Assembly: GCA_945889365.1 (NCBI GenBank)
Contig: CAMDBQ010000101.1
Coordinates: 1-5,934 of the forward strand
Reading direction: 5' to 3'
DNA from: Legionella genomosp. 1
Lineage (GTDB): Bacteria > Pseudomonadota > Gammaproteobacteria > Legionellales > Legionellaceae
DNA length: 5,934 bases
Shown here one piece after another: positions 1 through 5,461 of this stretch; the first letter of the stretch is position 1; each line of letters opens with the position of its first letter. Both the position numbers and the translations under genes were made by a program. The notes below the pieces were generated by a model. That model had not been told where the DNA came from. It made no database searches and worked only from the letters and a program-made list of their open reading frames with translations.

Positions 1-164
1 TTGAAAGAAGCTATGTGTATTTGGGAGTCGGTCCGACTACTGTCCAAACAAAGACCTTAATTGAGAATATCACCGGTTTTGAGAGCGCCGCAGTTATCCC
101 CACCACTCCCACCGGAATCGGCCTAGGCGGAGGGAGGGAACTCCTTAATTTGTCACTATGCTGA
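1..164 (+). CDS. C-terminal tail of an unidentified protein (5' end outside window)
   Basis: An open frame runs in from the left edge; its first complete codon is at position 3, and it stops at TGA 162-164. The 53 visible residues include YLGVGPTTVQTK and TPTGIGLGGG, a Gly/Thr/Val-rich, alternating hydrophobic-polar pattern of the kind seen in outer-membrane beta-barrel strands. I do not recognise the family. The last residues (RELLNLSLC) look unlike a barrel end, which normally finishes on an aromatic residue. The gene may therefore be truncated or frameshifted near 130-145, where purine-rich GGAGGGAGGGAA lies. The opposite strand is also open here, but its translation is Pro/Val-rich and it runs through a dispersed repeat, so the plus frame is preferred. 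It converges with the leftward gene ending at 234. Identity is unknown. Confidence 0.35.
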   Translation, partial: ERSYVYLGVGPTTVQTKTLIENITGFESAAVIPTTPTGIGLGGGRELLNLSLC

Positions 165-188
165 GCTGTGTTATCCACTATATCTTTG

Positions 189-226
189 TCACAGGCAGGA
201 GATCCCTCGCTTCGCTGGGGATGACG
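189..226. repeat. Dispersed-type palindromic repeat between convergent genes
   Basis: The core ATCCCTCGCTTCGCTGGGGA (202-221, plus T222) folds as a short GC-rich hairpin: ATCCC pairs with GGGAT, flanking a TCGC/GCTG inner stem. The flanks GGCAGGAG and GACG resemble the intergenic repeats of the GTCATCCCCAGCGAAGCGAG type that I recall from several bacterial genomes. It sits between the plus-strand stop at 164 and the minus-strand stop at 234, a usual place for such elements. There is no T-run, so I do not call it an intrinsic terminator. Only one copy is visible in the window, so 'dispersed' rests on recognition rather than on counting copies. Confidence 0.5.
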
Positions 227-233
227 TAGGGAG

Positions 234-560
234 TTAATCTGATTCTTTAACAATCGACTCTGCCGCCGCTACTTTGGCTTGCTTTTTTTGTTGCTTTTTT
301 TCTTGCTGAGCCTGATAGAATTTTTCTATGGAGAGCACCTCATCCGGTTGTAACTTTGAGAATCGCTTGTTATAGAGTGTTTCAATATATTTAGGCAGCG
401 GCTCTTTCCAGTCGGCTTGATTGGGGTTATTAAGCCGATCGAATTTTGTCGGATTGAGTCCCATTTCGCGAGCCATTTGGATATGCTTATGTGACAAATG
501 ATGTTTCTTGCGAACATCAACCCACATTTGCAGTTTTTCTGGAAGTTTTTTATTCGTCAT
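234..560 (-). CDS. Small conserved protein of unknown function (108 aa)
   Basis: This encodes a 108-residue soluble, basic protein with no signal peptide or membrane segment. The central part (about residues 8-70) carries KLQMWVDVRKKHHLSHKHIQ, then MAREMGLNP, a Trp-Lys-x-Pro-Leu-Pro patch (WKEPLPKYIETLY) and a KRF segment. I recognise this pattern from uncharacterised proteins found in many bacteria, with MARELGLNPKK and WKAPLP as the conserved core; no function is established that I know of. The C-terminus (about 84-98) is a charged, Gln/Lys-rich helix (QQEKKQQKKQAK), probably species-specific. The ATG at 558-560 lacks a good Shine-Dalgarno sequence, and the only nearby -10-like hexamer (TATCAT on the minus strand, 598-603) has no convincing -35. 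The gene lies 129 bases downstream of pyrD on the same strand, so readthrough from pyrD is possible. Coding is likely; the function is not known. Confidence 0.8.
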   Translation of the reverse strand: MTNKKLPEKLQMWVDVRKKHHLSHKHIQMAREMGLNPTKFDRLNNPNQADWKEPLPKYIETLYNKRFSKLQPDEVLSIEKFYQAQQEKKQQKKQAKVAAAESIVKESD

Positions 561-689
561 ATATCGCCATGTGAAAAATGTTTAGCCGTTGGCGCGGATG
601 ATACCAAATTTTGAGCAAATTGGATAGGGGGACAAGATGTGGAACACTCCCTAAAGGTCGCAGCTCGGATGATCGCGGAAATCATAAGT

Positions 690-1682
690 TTAAATACCCT
701 CAACCAATTTTTTTACCAACCCTGGTCCTTCATAAATCAAGCCTGTATAAACTTGCAACAACGATGCACCTGCTGTCAATTTTTCACGGGCAACGTCAGG
801 ACTTGCAATGCCGCCGACGCCAATTAATGTCACGGCATCTCCCACGACTTGTTTTAATACGCGTAAACATTGTGTGGATCGCTCGACTAAAGGCTGACCA
901 CTTAATCCGCCCAGCTCATTAGCATGCGTTAATTTTTGCACGGACTCACGGGCACAGGTTGTATTGGTAGCGATAACACCATCAACCCCATAAGAGACAA
1001 TCACGTCTGCCATTTTTTTAAGGGTTTCATCGTCTTCATCAGGTGATAATTTAACAACCAACGGCACATAACGCTGGTGTTCGTCGGCTAACGCCAATTG
1101 TTCTTCCCGAAGTTGACTCAGCAAGTCACTAAAATAGTCTCCACGCTGTAACTGTCTCAAATCCGGTGTGTTGGGTGATGAAATATTGAGGGTGACATAA
1201 GAGGCTCGAGTATACACTTTACGTAAACAATACACGTAGTCATCCACTGCCAGATTAAGCGGGGTATCTTTATTTTTACCTACGTTGACACCCAATATCC
1301 CCTGATACTGCGCTTTATTGATATTAGCTAGCAGTGCATCAACGCCATGGTTATTAAATCCCATACGATTAATGATCGCGTTTGCTTGTGGCAAACGAAA
1401 CAAACGCGGCTTGGGATTACCGACTTGCGGTTGTGGTGTTACTGTGCCTAGCTCAATATGAGAAAATCCAAGCTTGGCTAGTGCATCGAGATGTTCCCCG
1501 TTTTTATCCAGGCCAGCCGCCAATCCAACTGCGTGAGGGAACGCCAGTCCCATGGCGTGCACACCCTTGCCTGTAGGACGACTAAACAAACATGAGGGCA
1601 TGTAATGCAATGCTGATAACGTTAATTCATGTGCTACTTCAGGATCTAGAGAAAATAAAACCGGACGGATTAACGAATACAT
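690..1682 (-). CDS. pyrD: Dihydroorotate dehydrogenase (quinone), class 2
   Basis: PyrD oxidises dihydroorotate to orotate, the fourth step of de novo pyrimidine synthesis, passing electrons through FMN to membrane quinone at the inner face of the cytoplasmic membrane. Visible motifs, numbered from the chosen start, are an N-terminal amphipathic region MYSLIRPVLFSLDPE (quinone and membrane entry), GLAAGLDK (53-60), the FMN-binding NRMGFNN (105-111), VNVGKNK (132-138), NISSPNTPDLR (166-176) with the class 2 catalytic serine at S169, a KLSPD segment (211-215), ATNTT (238-242) and GVGGI (288-292). The 330-residue length is normal. An ATG 15 bases further upstream (1695-1697) is in frame, but it has no Shine-Dalgarno sequence and abuts a hairpin. 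The chosen ATG has GGAG (1692-1695) nine bases ahead and aligns with the E. coli N-terminus as I recall it. No key residue is missing. It is probably transcribed from its own promoter (see 1741-1769). Confidence 0.96.
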   Translation of the reverse strand: MYSLIRPVLFSLDPEVAHELTLSALHYMPSCLFSRPTGKGVHAMGLAFPHAVGLAAGLDKNGEHLDALAKLGFSHIELGTVTPQPQVGNPKPRLFRLPQANAIINRMGFNNHGVDALLANINKAQYQGILGVNVGKNKDTPLNLAVDDYVYCLRKVYTRASYVTLNISSPNTPDLRQLQRGDYFSDLLSQLREEQLALADEHQRYVPLVVKLSPDEDDETLKKMADVIVSYGVDGVIATNTTCARESVQKLTHANELGGLSGQPLVERSTQCLRVLKQVVGDAVTLIGVGGIASPDVAREKLTAGASLLQVYTGLIYEGPGLVKKLVEGI

Positions 1683-1700
1683 TAAATAATGCTCCATTTT

Positions 1701-1730
1701 ACGTAGGTTAGGCCTTGGCCCAACCTACGT
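1701..1730 (-). repeat. Inverted repeat (leader hairpin) ahead of pyrD
   Basis: The arms ACGTAGGTT (1701-1709) and AACCTACGT (1722-1730) are perfectly complementary. Inside them, GGCC (1711-1714) and GGCC (1717-1720) can extend the stem around one A/C mismatch. Read as pyrD mRNA, the hairpin lies at the very 5' end of the leader and ends a few bases before the GGAG ribosome binding site. The sequence also resembles the GTAGGTTGGGC-type palindromes scattered in some bacterial genomes, so it could be an inserted repeat that has become part of the leader. There is no T-run following on either strand that would make it an obvious terminator. Confidence 0.7.
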
Positions 1731-1740
1731 TTAAATCGAT

Positions 1741-1769
1741 AGCATATCACACTCAAATTATTTACTAAA
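1741..1769 (-). promoter_or_regulatory. Candidate pyrD promoter
   Basis: On the minus strand, TTTAGT (1764-1769) and TATGCT (1741-1746) are separated by 17 bases, giving a predicted start near 1734, directly before the leader hairpin at 1701-1730. The hexamers are only moderate matches to the sigma70 consensus, so this is a best guess from spacing and position. Confidence 0.3.
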
Positions 1770-1786
1770 AACTAACACTTCGAAAT

Positions 1787-1815
1787 TTGCATATTCTAAA
1801 TGAGCAAACTAATAT
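1787..1815 (+). promoter_or_regulatory. Sigma70-type promoter for candidate structured RNA
   Basis: TTGCAT (1787-1792) and TAATAT (1810-1815) are separated by exactly 17 bases, close to consensus in both boxes. The predicted start, six to seven bases after the -10 box (1822-1823), coincides with the first paired base of the long-range stem described for 1822-1978. It is more than 200 bases from the next start codon, and a separate promoter lies much closer to that gene, so this one appears to serve the RNA. Confidence 0.5.
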
Positions 1816-1821
1816 CTATAC

Positions 1822-1978
1822 TATAGATGGTACGTCTTGCTCAGCTAACGCTTAACTGACAGGAAGCTTGATTCAAGGCACGGTGTGCATACTTAACTTA
1901 TGTTAAGGAGCCTAAAATGCCTGATGCGGCTCCCACTTTGTAATCCGGAACTGCTGCAAGACTGCCGTCCATACTATA
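1822..1978 (+). ncRNA. Candidate structured small RNA, rod with central bubble (6S-like shape)
   Basis: The two ends of this segment pair in successive helices. 1822-1830 pairs with 1969-1978 (nine pairs, A1973 bulged). 1834-1839 (GTCTTG) pairs with 1957-1962 (CAAGAC). 1842-1845 (CAGC) pairs with 1953-1956 (GCTG). After an asymmetric bubble (1846-1869 against 1946-1952), 1870-1878 pairs with 1936-1945 (nine pairs, U1941 bulged). The apical part can form GGAGCC/GGCTCC (1907-1912 with 1928-1933) or, alternatively, CTTAAC-TTAT-GTTAAG (1892-1907). The pair G1877-U1937 is a wobble on the plus strand but would be C-A on the minus strand, favouring plus. A good promoter starts exactly at the stem. 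The closing stem, bubble and terminal stem resemble 6S RNA in layout and size, but I do not see enough conserved 6S sequence to name it. It could instead be a long leader of the downstream BON gene. No T-run marks the 3' end, which may be set by processing. Confidence 0.5.
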
Positions 1979-1998
1979 CTTTAACATGTTGTAAAATA

Positions 1999-2028
1999 TT
2001 GAAATAATCCCTTGGGAAATGATATACT
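1999..2028 (+). promoter_or_regulatory. Candidate promoter of the BON-domain gene
   Basis: TTGAAA (1999-2004) and TATACT (2023-2028) are 18 bases apart, with a predicted start at about 2035. A perfect TATAAT (2037-2042) follows, but its -35 (TTGGGA, 2012-2017) is 19 bases away. Either start leaves the GAGG at 2050-2053 in the message and leaves little or no leader for an ATG at 2041, supporting translation from 2059. Confidence 0.4.
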
Positions 2029-2058
2029 TCGTGCATTATAATGTTTCACGAGGTTCTT

Positions 2059-2628
2059 ATGCGAAAATCACTCCACCTCATGCTCGCCATCACCCTGATT
2101 TGTTCAATCAATCAAGTACACGCATCGAGTATAAAAGCGAAAATGCCCGTCTTAAATGATTCAACCATTACATCAAATATTACAGCCCAATTTGAAAAAA
2201 AACCCAATTTAACGCCCTCCAAAATCACGATCTTAACTCAACAAGGCGTGGTCAAATTAAGTGGCGAAGTCAAAGACAAACAAACGTTGATTGATGCCTT
2301 CTGGCTTGCAAGAACAACCAAAGGCGTTAAACTGGTTGACGTCGATGATTTGGAAATTAAACGCATTAATACTACGTTAAGCGACGCATACATTACCGCC
2401 AAGGTTGAAACGGCAGTACTGAAGGCCAAAATATTGGATGATGAATCCATTCCCTTGGTCGGCATTAATGCCACAACTGCCAATGGCATTGTTACCTTGA
2501 CTGGCGAAGTTAAAAAAAATAAATCGATTTCTGCAATATTAAAACGTGCCAATGCAGTTCGGGGCGTGAAAAAAATTATTTCAAGTTTATCGGTTAAAGG
2601 TATGACGGATAGTACGCCAAAATCATAA
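2059..2628 (+). CDS. Secreted protein with two BON domains (OsmY-like)
   Basis: This is a 189-residue exported protein. Residues 1-22 (MRK, then a hydrophobic stretch ending QVHA) form a classical signal peptide with cleavage expected after VHA. There is no proper lipobox, so a soluble periplasmic form is expected. Two BON domains follow, about 34-102 and 107-180. Each has the start of a helix, a GVVKLSGEV (63-71) or GIVTLTGEV (143-151) strand pair, a helix, and a closing strand after a G-V-K turn (GVKLVDV, GVKKIIS). BON domains bind phospholipid and occur in OsmY and DolP, which guard the envelope under stress; that role here is inferred from the family. The frame is open from an ATG at 2041, but GAGG (2050-2053) is placed five bases before the ATG at 2059, and starting there gives a clean signal peptide. 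The next gene begins 39 bases later, so the two may share a message. Confidence 0.88.
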   Translation: MRKSLHLMLAITLICSINQVHASSIKAKMPVLNDSTITSNITAQFEKKPNLTPSKITILTQQGVVKLSGEVKDKQTLIDAFWLARTTKGVKLVDVDDLEIKRINTTLSDAYITAKVETAVLKAKILDDESIPLVGINATTANGIVTLTGEVKKNKSISAILKRANAVRGVKKIISSLSVKGMTDSTPKS

Positions 2629-2667
2629 TAAAATAGTTCGCAAGGACGACCCCCATAAGGATATATC

Positions 2668-3138
2668 ATGTCCCTCTTAACCCGCTTCAAATTTTTTATG
2701 TGGTATTTTGGTTCTTTTAAAGTCCCGCTCATTGGCTATTTGAATCCACGGCTAATCACCCTGACAGATCAAGAAATTGTCATCAAGCTCCCCCTGACCC
2801 GACGCAGTAAAAATCATCTTCACTCCATGTATTTTGGCGCACTTGCTGTTGGTGCTGATTTGGCCGGAGGATTGCATGGGTTCTACCATGCAAGACAAAC
2901 TGGCGTAAAAGTATCCCTCGCTTTCAAATCGTTTCAAGCCCAATTTTTAAAACGTCCAGAGGCAGATGTATATTTTGTCTGTGCAATGGGTGATGTTGTC
3001 AAAGACATGATCCTGGAATCCAAAAAAACAGGACAGCGAGTTAACAAGCCCTTGCAGGTTACTGCATACACTCACTATCCACACCAATCAGAAGAAGTTG
3101 CTAATTTTATTCTTGAATTATCATTGAAAGTCATTTGA
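2668..3138 (+). CDS. DUF4442 hot-dog-fold protein, thioesterase-like
   Basis: This is a 156-residue cytoplasmic protein. It begins with an amphipathic helix (LTRFKFFMWYFGSFKVP), followed by the hot-dog pattern: strand VIKLPLTRRSKNH (38-50), then NHLHSMYFGALAVGADLAGG (49-68), the expected central helix entry carrying an Asn/His-x-x-Ser-x-x-Phe-Gly motif, then strands KVSLAFKSFQAQFLKRP, DVYFVCAMGD and a final beta strand near QVTAYTHYP. This matches the DUF4442 branch of the PaaI/YiiD-like acyl-CoA thioesterase superfamily. The substrate is not known, but hydrolysis of an acyl-CoA or acyl-carrier thioester is the family expectation. AAGGA (2657-2661) sits six bases before the ATG. It is probably cotranscribed with the BON gene, though the two have no evident functional link. 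Length is typical and nothing is missing. Confidence 0.85.
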   Translation: MSLLTRFKFFMWYFGSFKVPLIGYLNPRLITLTDQEIVIKLPLTRRSKNHLHSMYFGALAVGADLAGGLHGFYHARQTGVKVSLAFKSFQAQFLKRPEADVYFVCAMGDVVKDMILESKKTGQRVNKPLQVTAYTHYPHQSEEVANFILELSLKVI

Positions 3139-3155
3139 CAAAAGGCTCATTGCAC

Positions 3156-3180
3156 TCTAACTTGAAAGATATTCGTTAGA
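3156..3180 (+). other. Weak hairpin in the gap before the peptidase/ligase trio
   Basis: TCTAAC (3156-3161) pairs with GTTAGA (3175-3180), and GAA (3164-3166) pairs with TTC (3172-3174), around an AGATA loop with a two-base bulge. It is AT-rich and followed by TCTTCG rather than a T-run, so a terminator function is doubtful. The rest of the 115-base gap (3139-3253) shows no convincing promoter pair and no start codon with a good ribosome binding site. Confidence 0.2.
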
Positions 3181-3253
3181 TCTTCGTCACCGTATTAGCA
3201 TATCCGAGCCGCGACCATCAGGGAATATTTACTGAGACAATCGCCGTTAAGAT

Positions 3254-4006
3254 ATGCACTGGTTATTGATCACCCTATGGGCAATGATAATGATTGATAT
3301 AAATATCCATTCACAACCAACCGATGAAACATGTGGAGCAACATGCCTTCAATCAATTTATAATTATTATGGTTTAAACATTAGTCTGAATACGGTTATC
3401 AATGAAGTGGAGCGCTCTATTTCAGGCGGTACATTGGCTCCACTTTTGGGTAAACATGCTTTACAAAACGGTTTTCATACCACGATCTATGTCAATGACC
3501 TAACTGTATTCGATCCAACCTGGTTTAAACATGGTGCCGCTTGCAGTGAACATTTACATAAAAAACTCGAAGCACAATTGAAACATAAGACCAATCCAGG
3601 GATTGAGCATGCCAGTATTGCCTATCAGCAATATTTGCGATCCGGTGGCATTGTGCGATTTCGAACCTTGAATGTGAAATTACTCAAAACGTATTTCGAA
3701 AAAAAAATACCCATTTTAACCGGATTAAGTGCGACGTACCTATATTTGAGTGCGCGTGAGCATTTTACACCTGAGGGTGTATCTACCTATGATGATATTC
3801 GCGGCACGCCATGTGGACACTTTGTGGTGTTATGCGGCTATGATGAAAAGAAAAAGCGCATCATCGTTGCTGATCCTCATCGCGAAAACCCATTATCTCA
3901 TAACAATTATTATACGGTTAGCAGTCATCATTTAATTAACGCCATCATGCTGGGTGTTTTTACATATGATGCCAATTTACTTATCATCGAGCCAAAAGGG
4001 ATCTAG
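3254..4006 (+). CDS. C39-like papain-fold cysteine peptidase, partner of RimK-like ligase
   Basis: The protein has a papain-like catalytic set in the C39 arrangement, numbered from the outermost ATG: Gln21 (oxyanion hole) and Cys27 in QPTDETCGATC, His189 in CGHFVVLCGYD, and Asp207 in VADPHRENP. The core is about 15-215, with a GGTLA segment at 58-62 and a central DPTWF (87-91). C39 enzymes cut leader peptides after Gly-Gly in bacteriocin exporters. Here there is no transporter domain, so the enzyme stands alone and may act in the cytoplasm on a product of the neighbouring ligases. Its stop (4004-4006) directly abuts the RimK-like start, implying translational coupling. The start is uncertain: no ATG has a strong Shine-Dalgarno sequence. 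Residues 1-12 (MHWLLITLWAMI) look unlike the usual entry of such proteins, and Met13 (3290) would give MIDINIHSQPTDETC, about eight bases after a GGG. The hydrophobic extension could alternatively be a short anchor. Confidence 0.85.
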   Translation: MHWLLITLWAMIMIDINIHSQPTDETCGATCLQSIYNYYGLNISLNTVINEVERSISGGTLAPLLGKHALQNGFHTTIYVNDLTVFDPTWFKHGAACSEHLHKKLEAQLKHKTNPGIEHASIAYQQYLRSGGIVRFRTLNVKLLKTYFEKKIPILTGLSATYLYLSAREHFTPEGVSTYDDIRGTPCGHFVVLCGYDEKKKRIIVADPHRENPLSHNNYYTVSSHHLINAIMLGVFTYDANLLIIEPKGI

Positions 4007-5461
4007 ATGCAAACTGTCGTCGTCACTGATCATCCACAAGATTGGGATTTTTTGAGCCCTCTCGCATCCATTGTCGAAGCATCCGATTATTTGTCAGATG
4101 AGCAATATCATCAACATAAATCCATGCGTGTGATTAATTTATGTCAGTCTTACAATTATCAAACGATTGGGTACTATGTCTCACTTTTAGCGCAAGCTCG
4201 AGATCATAAAACAATACCGTCTGTATTGAGCATTCAAGACGTATTGAATGCCAGCCTCTCCAAACAAATCTCGCATGAAATCGACGACGATATTCAACAC
4301 GCGCTACATGACATAAAGGGTGATGAATTTATTCTAAGCTTGTACTTCGGTCAAAACATGGCAAAACGATACTGTACCATCGCAAAAAAATTACATAACC
4401 TATTTCCACTGCCGCTGCTGCGGTTTACCCTGGAGCGAAAAAAGCACTGGGCGATTAAAAAATTAAGCGTTTTATCTCTCGCCGATATTCCACCCCATCA
4501 CCATGAATTTATGCGGCAGGCCGCCGAAGCGTACTTATCCAAAAAACGCTTTCACCAATGGCGGAAAAAGCAGCGTTTTCATGATCTGGCCATTCTTGTT
4601 GATCCAACGGAACCCAATCCCCCTTCCAATAAAAAAGCACTGGAATTATTTGTCAGTGCAGGGGAAGCATTGGGTCTGAATGTCGATTTCATTGATAAAA
4701 ATGACAGCAAATCCATTGCAGAATATGACGCCTTGTTTATCCGAGCCACTACATCCGTTGATCATTATACCTATCGCTTTGCACGCCGTGCTGCACAAGA
4801 AAACATGGTGGTAATGGACGACCCTCAATCCATTGTGAGATGTTCCAATAAAGTTTACCTTGCTGAATTGTTACGAAGTCACCAGGTTTTAACACCTGAA
4901 ACCATATTTATCAGTAAATATGACAACGTATTGCCGTCCTTCAACTTTCCTTGTGTCATCAAAAAACCGGACGGCGCTTTTTCACAAGGCGTCGTCAAAT
5001 TGCATGATCATAATGACTTACAGAAATCACTAAAACAATTTTTTAAAACGTCTGATTTAATTCTCATACAGCCATTCATACCGACAGAATTTGATTGGCG
5101 CATTGGTGTTATCGATAATAAACCCCTCTTTGCCTCGCGTTATTTTATGGCCAAAGATCACTGGCAAATTTACAACTGGAAATCAGTGCATGAAAATGAA
5201 GGTACATTTGATACCGTTCCCCTCGATAAAGTACCGGAAGGTGTAGTAAAAACAGCACTAAAGGCTACTCGCTTAATTGGCAATAGCTTATATGGTGTTG
5301 ATATCAAAAGCATTGATGATAAACACTACGTTATCGAAGTAAATGACAATCCGAACATTGATGCCAATATTGAAGACCAAATTACAGGCGAGATGCTTTA
5401 CCAAGACATCATGTCAGTCTTTTTACAACGCATTCGCAGGAACCATGGCTATGACCTCTAA
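4007..5461 (+). CDS. RimK-like ATP-grasp ligase with RLAN-type N-terminal domain
   Basis: This is a 484-residue protein of the RimK superfamily, whose members join a carboxylate to an amine through an acyl-phosphate, often adding glutamate. The N-terminal part (about 1-170), with INLCQSYNYQTIGYYVSLLA (43-62), matches the RLAN domain found ahead of ATP-grasp folds in this subfamily. The ATP-grasp region (about 193-480) shows LAILVDP (194-200), FIRATT (244-249), the nucleotide-binding strand and small loop FPCVIKKPDGAFSQGVVK (314-331), QPFIPTEFDWRIGVID (355-370), GVDIKS (430-435) and the metal-binding end VIEVNDNPNID (442-452). All the expected catalytic features are present. It is much longer than ribosomal RimK (about 300 residues), so it is not the S6 modifier. 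AGGGA lies five bases before the ATG, which follows the peptidase stop with no gap, and its 3' end overlaps the next ligase. The substrate is unknown. Confidence 0.92.
   Translation: MQTVVVTDHPQDWDFLSPLASIVEASDYLSDEQYHQHKSMRVINLCQSYNYQTIGYYVSLLAQARDHKTIPSVLSIQDVLNASLSKQISHEIDDDIQHALHDIKGDEFILSLYFGQNMAKRYCTIAKKLHNLFPLPLLRFTLERKKHWAIKKLSVLSLADIPPHHHEFMRQAAEAYLSKKRFHQWRKKQRFHDLAILVDPTEPNPPSNKKALELFVSAGEALGLNVDFIDKNDSKSIAEYDALFIRATTSVDHYTYRFARRAAQENMVVMDDPQSIVRCSNKVYLAELLRSHQVLTPETIFISKYDNVLPSFNFPCVIKKPDGAFSQGVVKLHDHNDLQKSLKQFFKTSDLILIQPFIPTEFDWRIGVIDNKPLFASRYFMAKDHWQIYNWKSVHENEGTFDTVPLDKVPEGVVKTALKATRLIGNSLYGVDIKSIDDKHYVIEVNDNPNIDANIEDQITGEMLYQDIMSVFLQRIRRNHGYDL

Noticed and set aside
11..253. 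Reverse-strand 80-codon open frame beginning MLKNQINSLRHPQRSEGSPA
   Set aside because: It reads through the palindromic repeat and then mirrors the plus-strand tail. The HPQRSEGSPA string is the usual translation of such repeats, not a gene product.
611..922. Plus-strand open frame opposite the end of pyrD
   Set aside because: It overlaps the conserved C-terminal part of PyrD, has an Arg/His/Leu-rich composition typical of a shadow frame, and shows no domain.
1822..1978. Reading the structured segment as 6S RNA on the minus strand, because CCTTGAATCAAG and AGGCTCCTTAA look a little like parts of E. coli 6S RNA
   Set aside because: The likeness is short and out of structural register. No good minus-strand promoter precedes it, and one stem pair becomes a C-A mismatch on that strand.
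1822..1978. CsrA-sequestering RNA of the RsmY/RsmZ type
   Set aside because: Only about three GGA motifs are present and they are not displayed in repeated hairpin loops, so there are too few for that class.
2041..2058. Upstream ATG at 2041 as start of the BON gene
   Set aside because: It overlaps a TATAAT hexamer, lies at most a few bases after the predicted transcription start, has no ribosome binding site, and would add six residues ahead of a clean signal peptide.
2238..2732. Long reverse-strand open frame opposite the BON gene
   Set aside because: It is antisense to a clear two-BON-domain protein with signal peptide and ribosome binding site. Its translation shows no recognisable domain and it runs into the next gene.
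3139..3253. A RiPP precursor peptide ahead of the C39-like peptidase
   Set aside because: I see no start codon with a ribosome binding site and no Gly-Gly leader in the gap. A precursor, if any, would lie outside the window.
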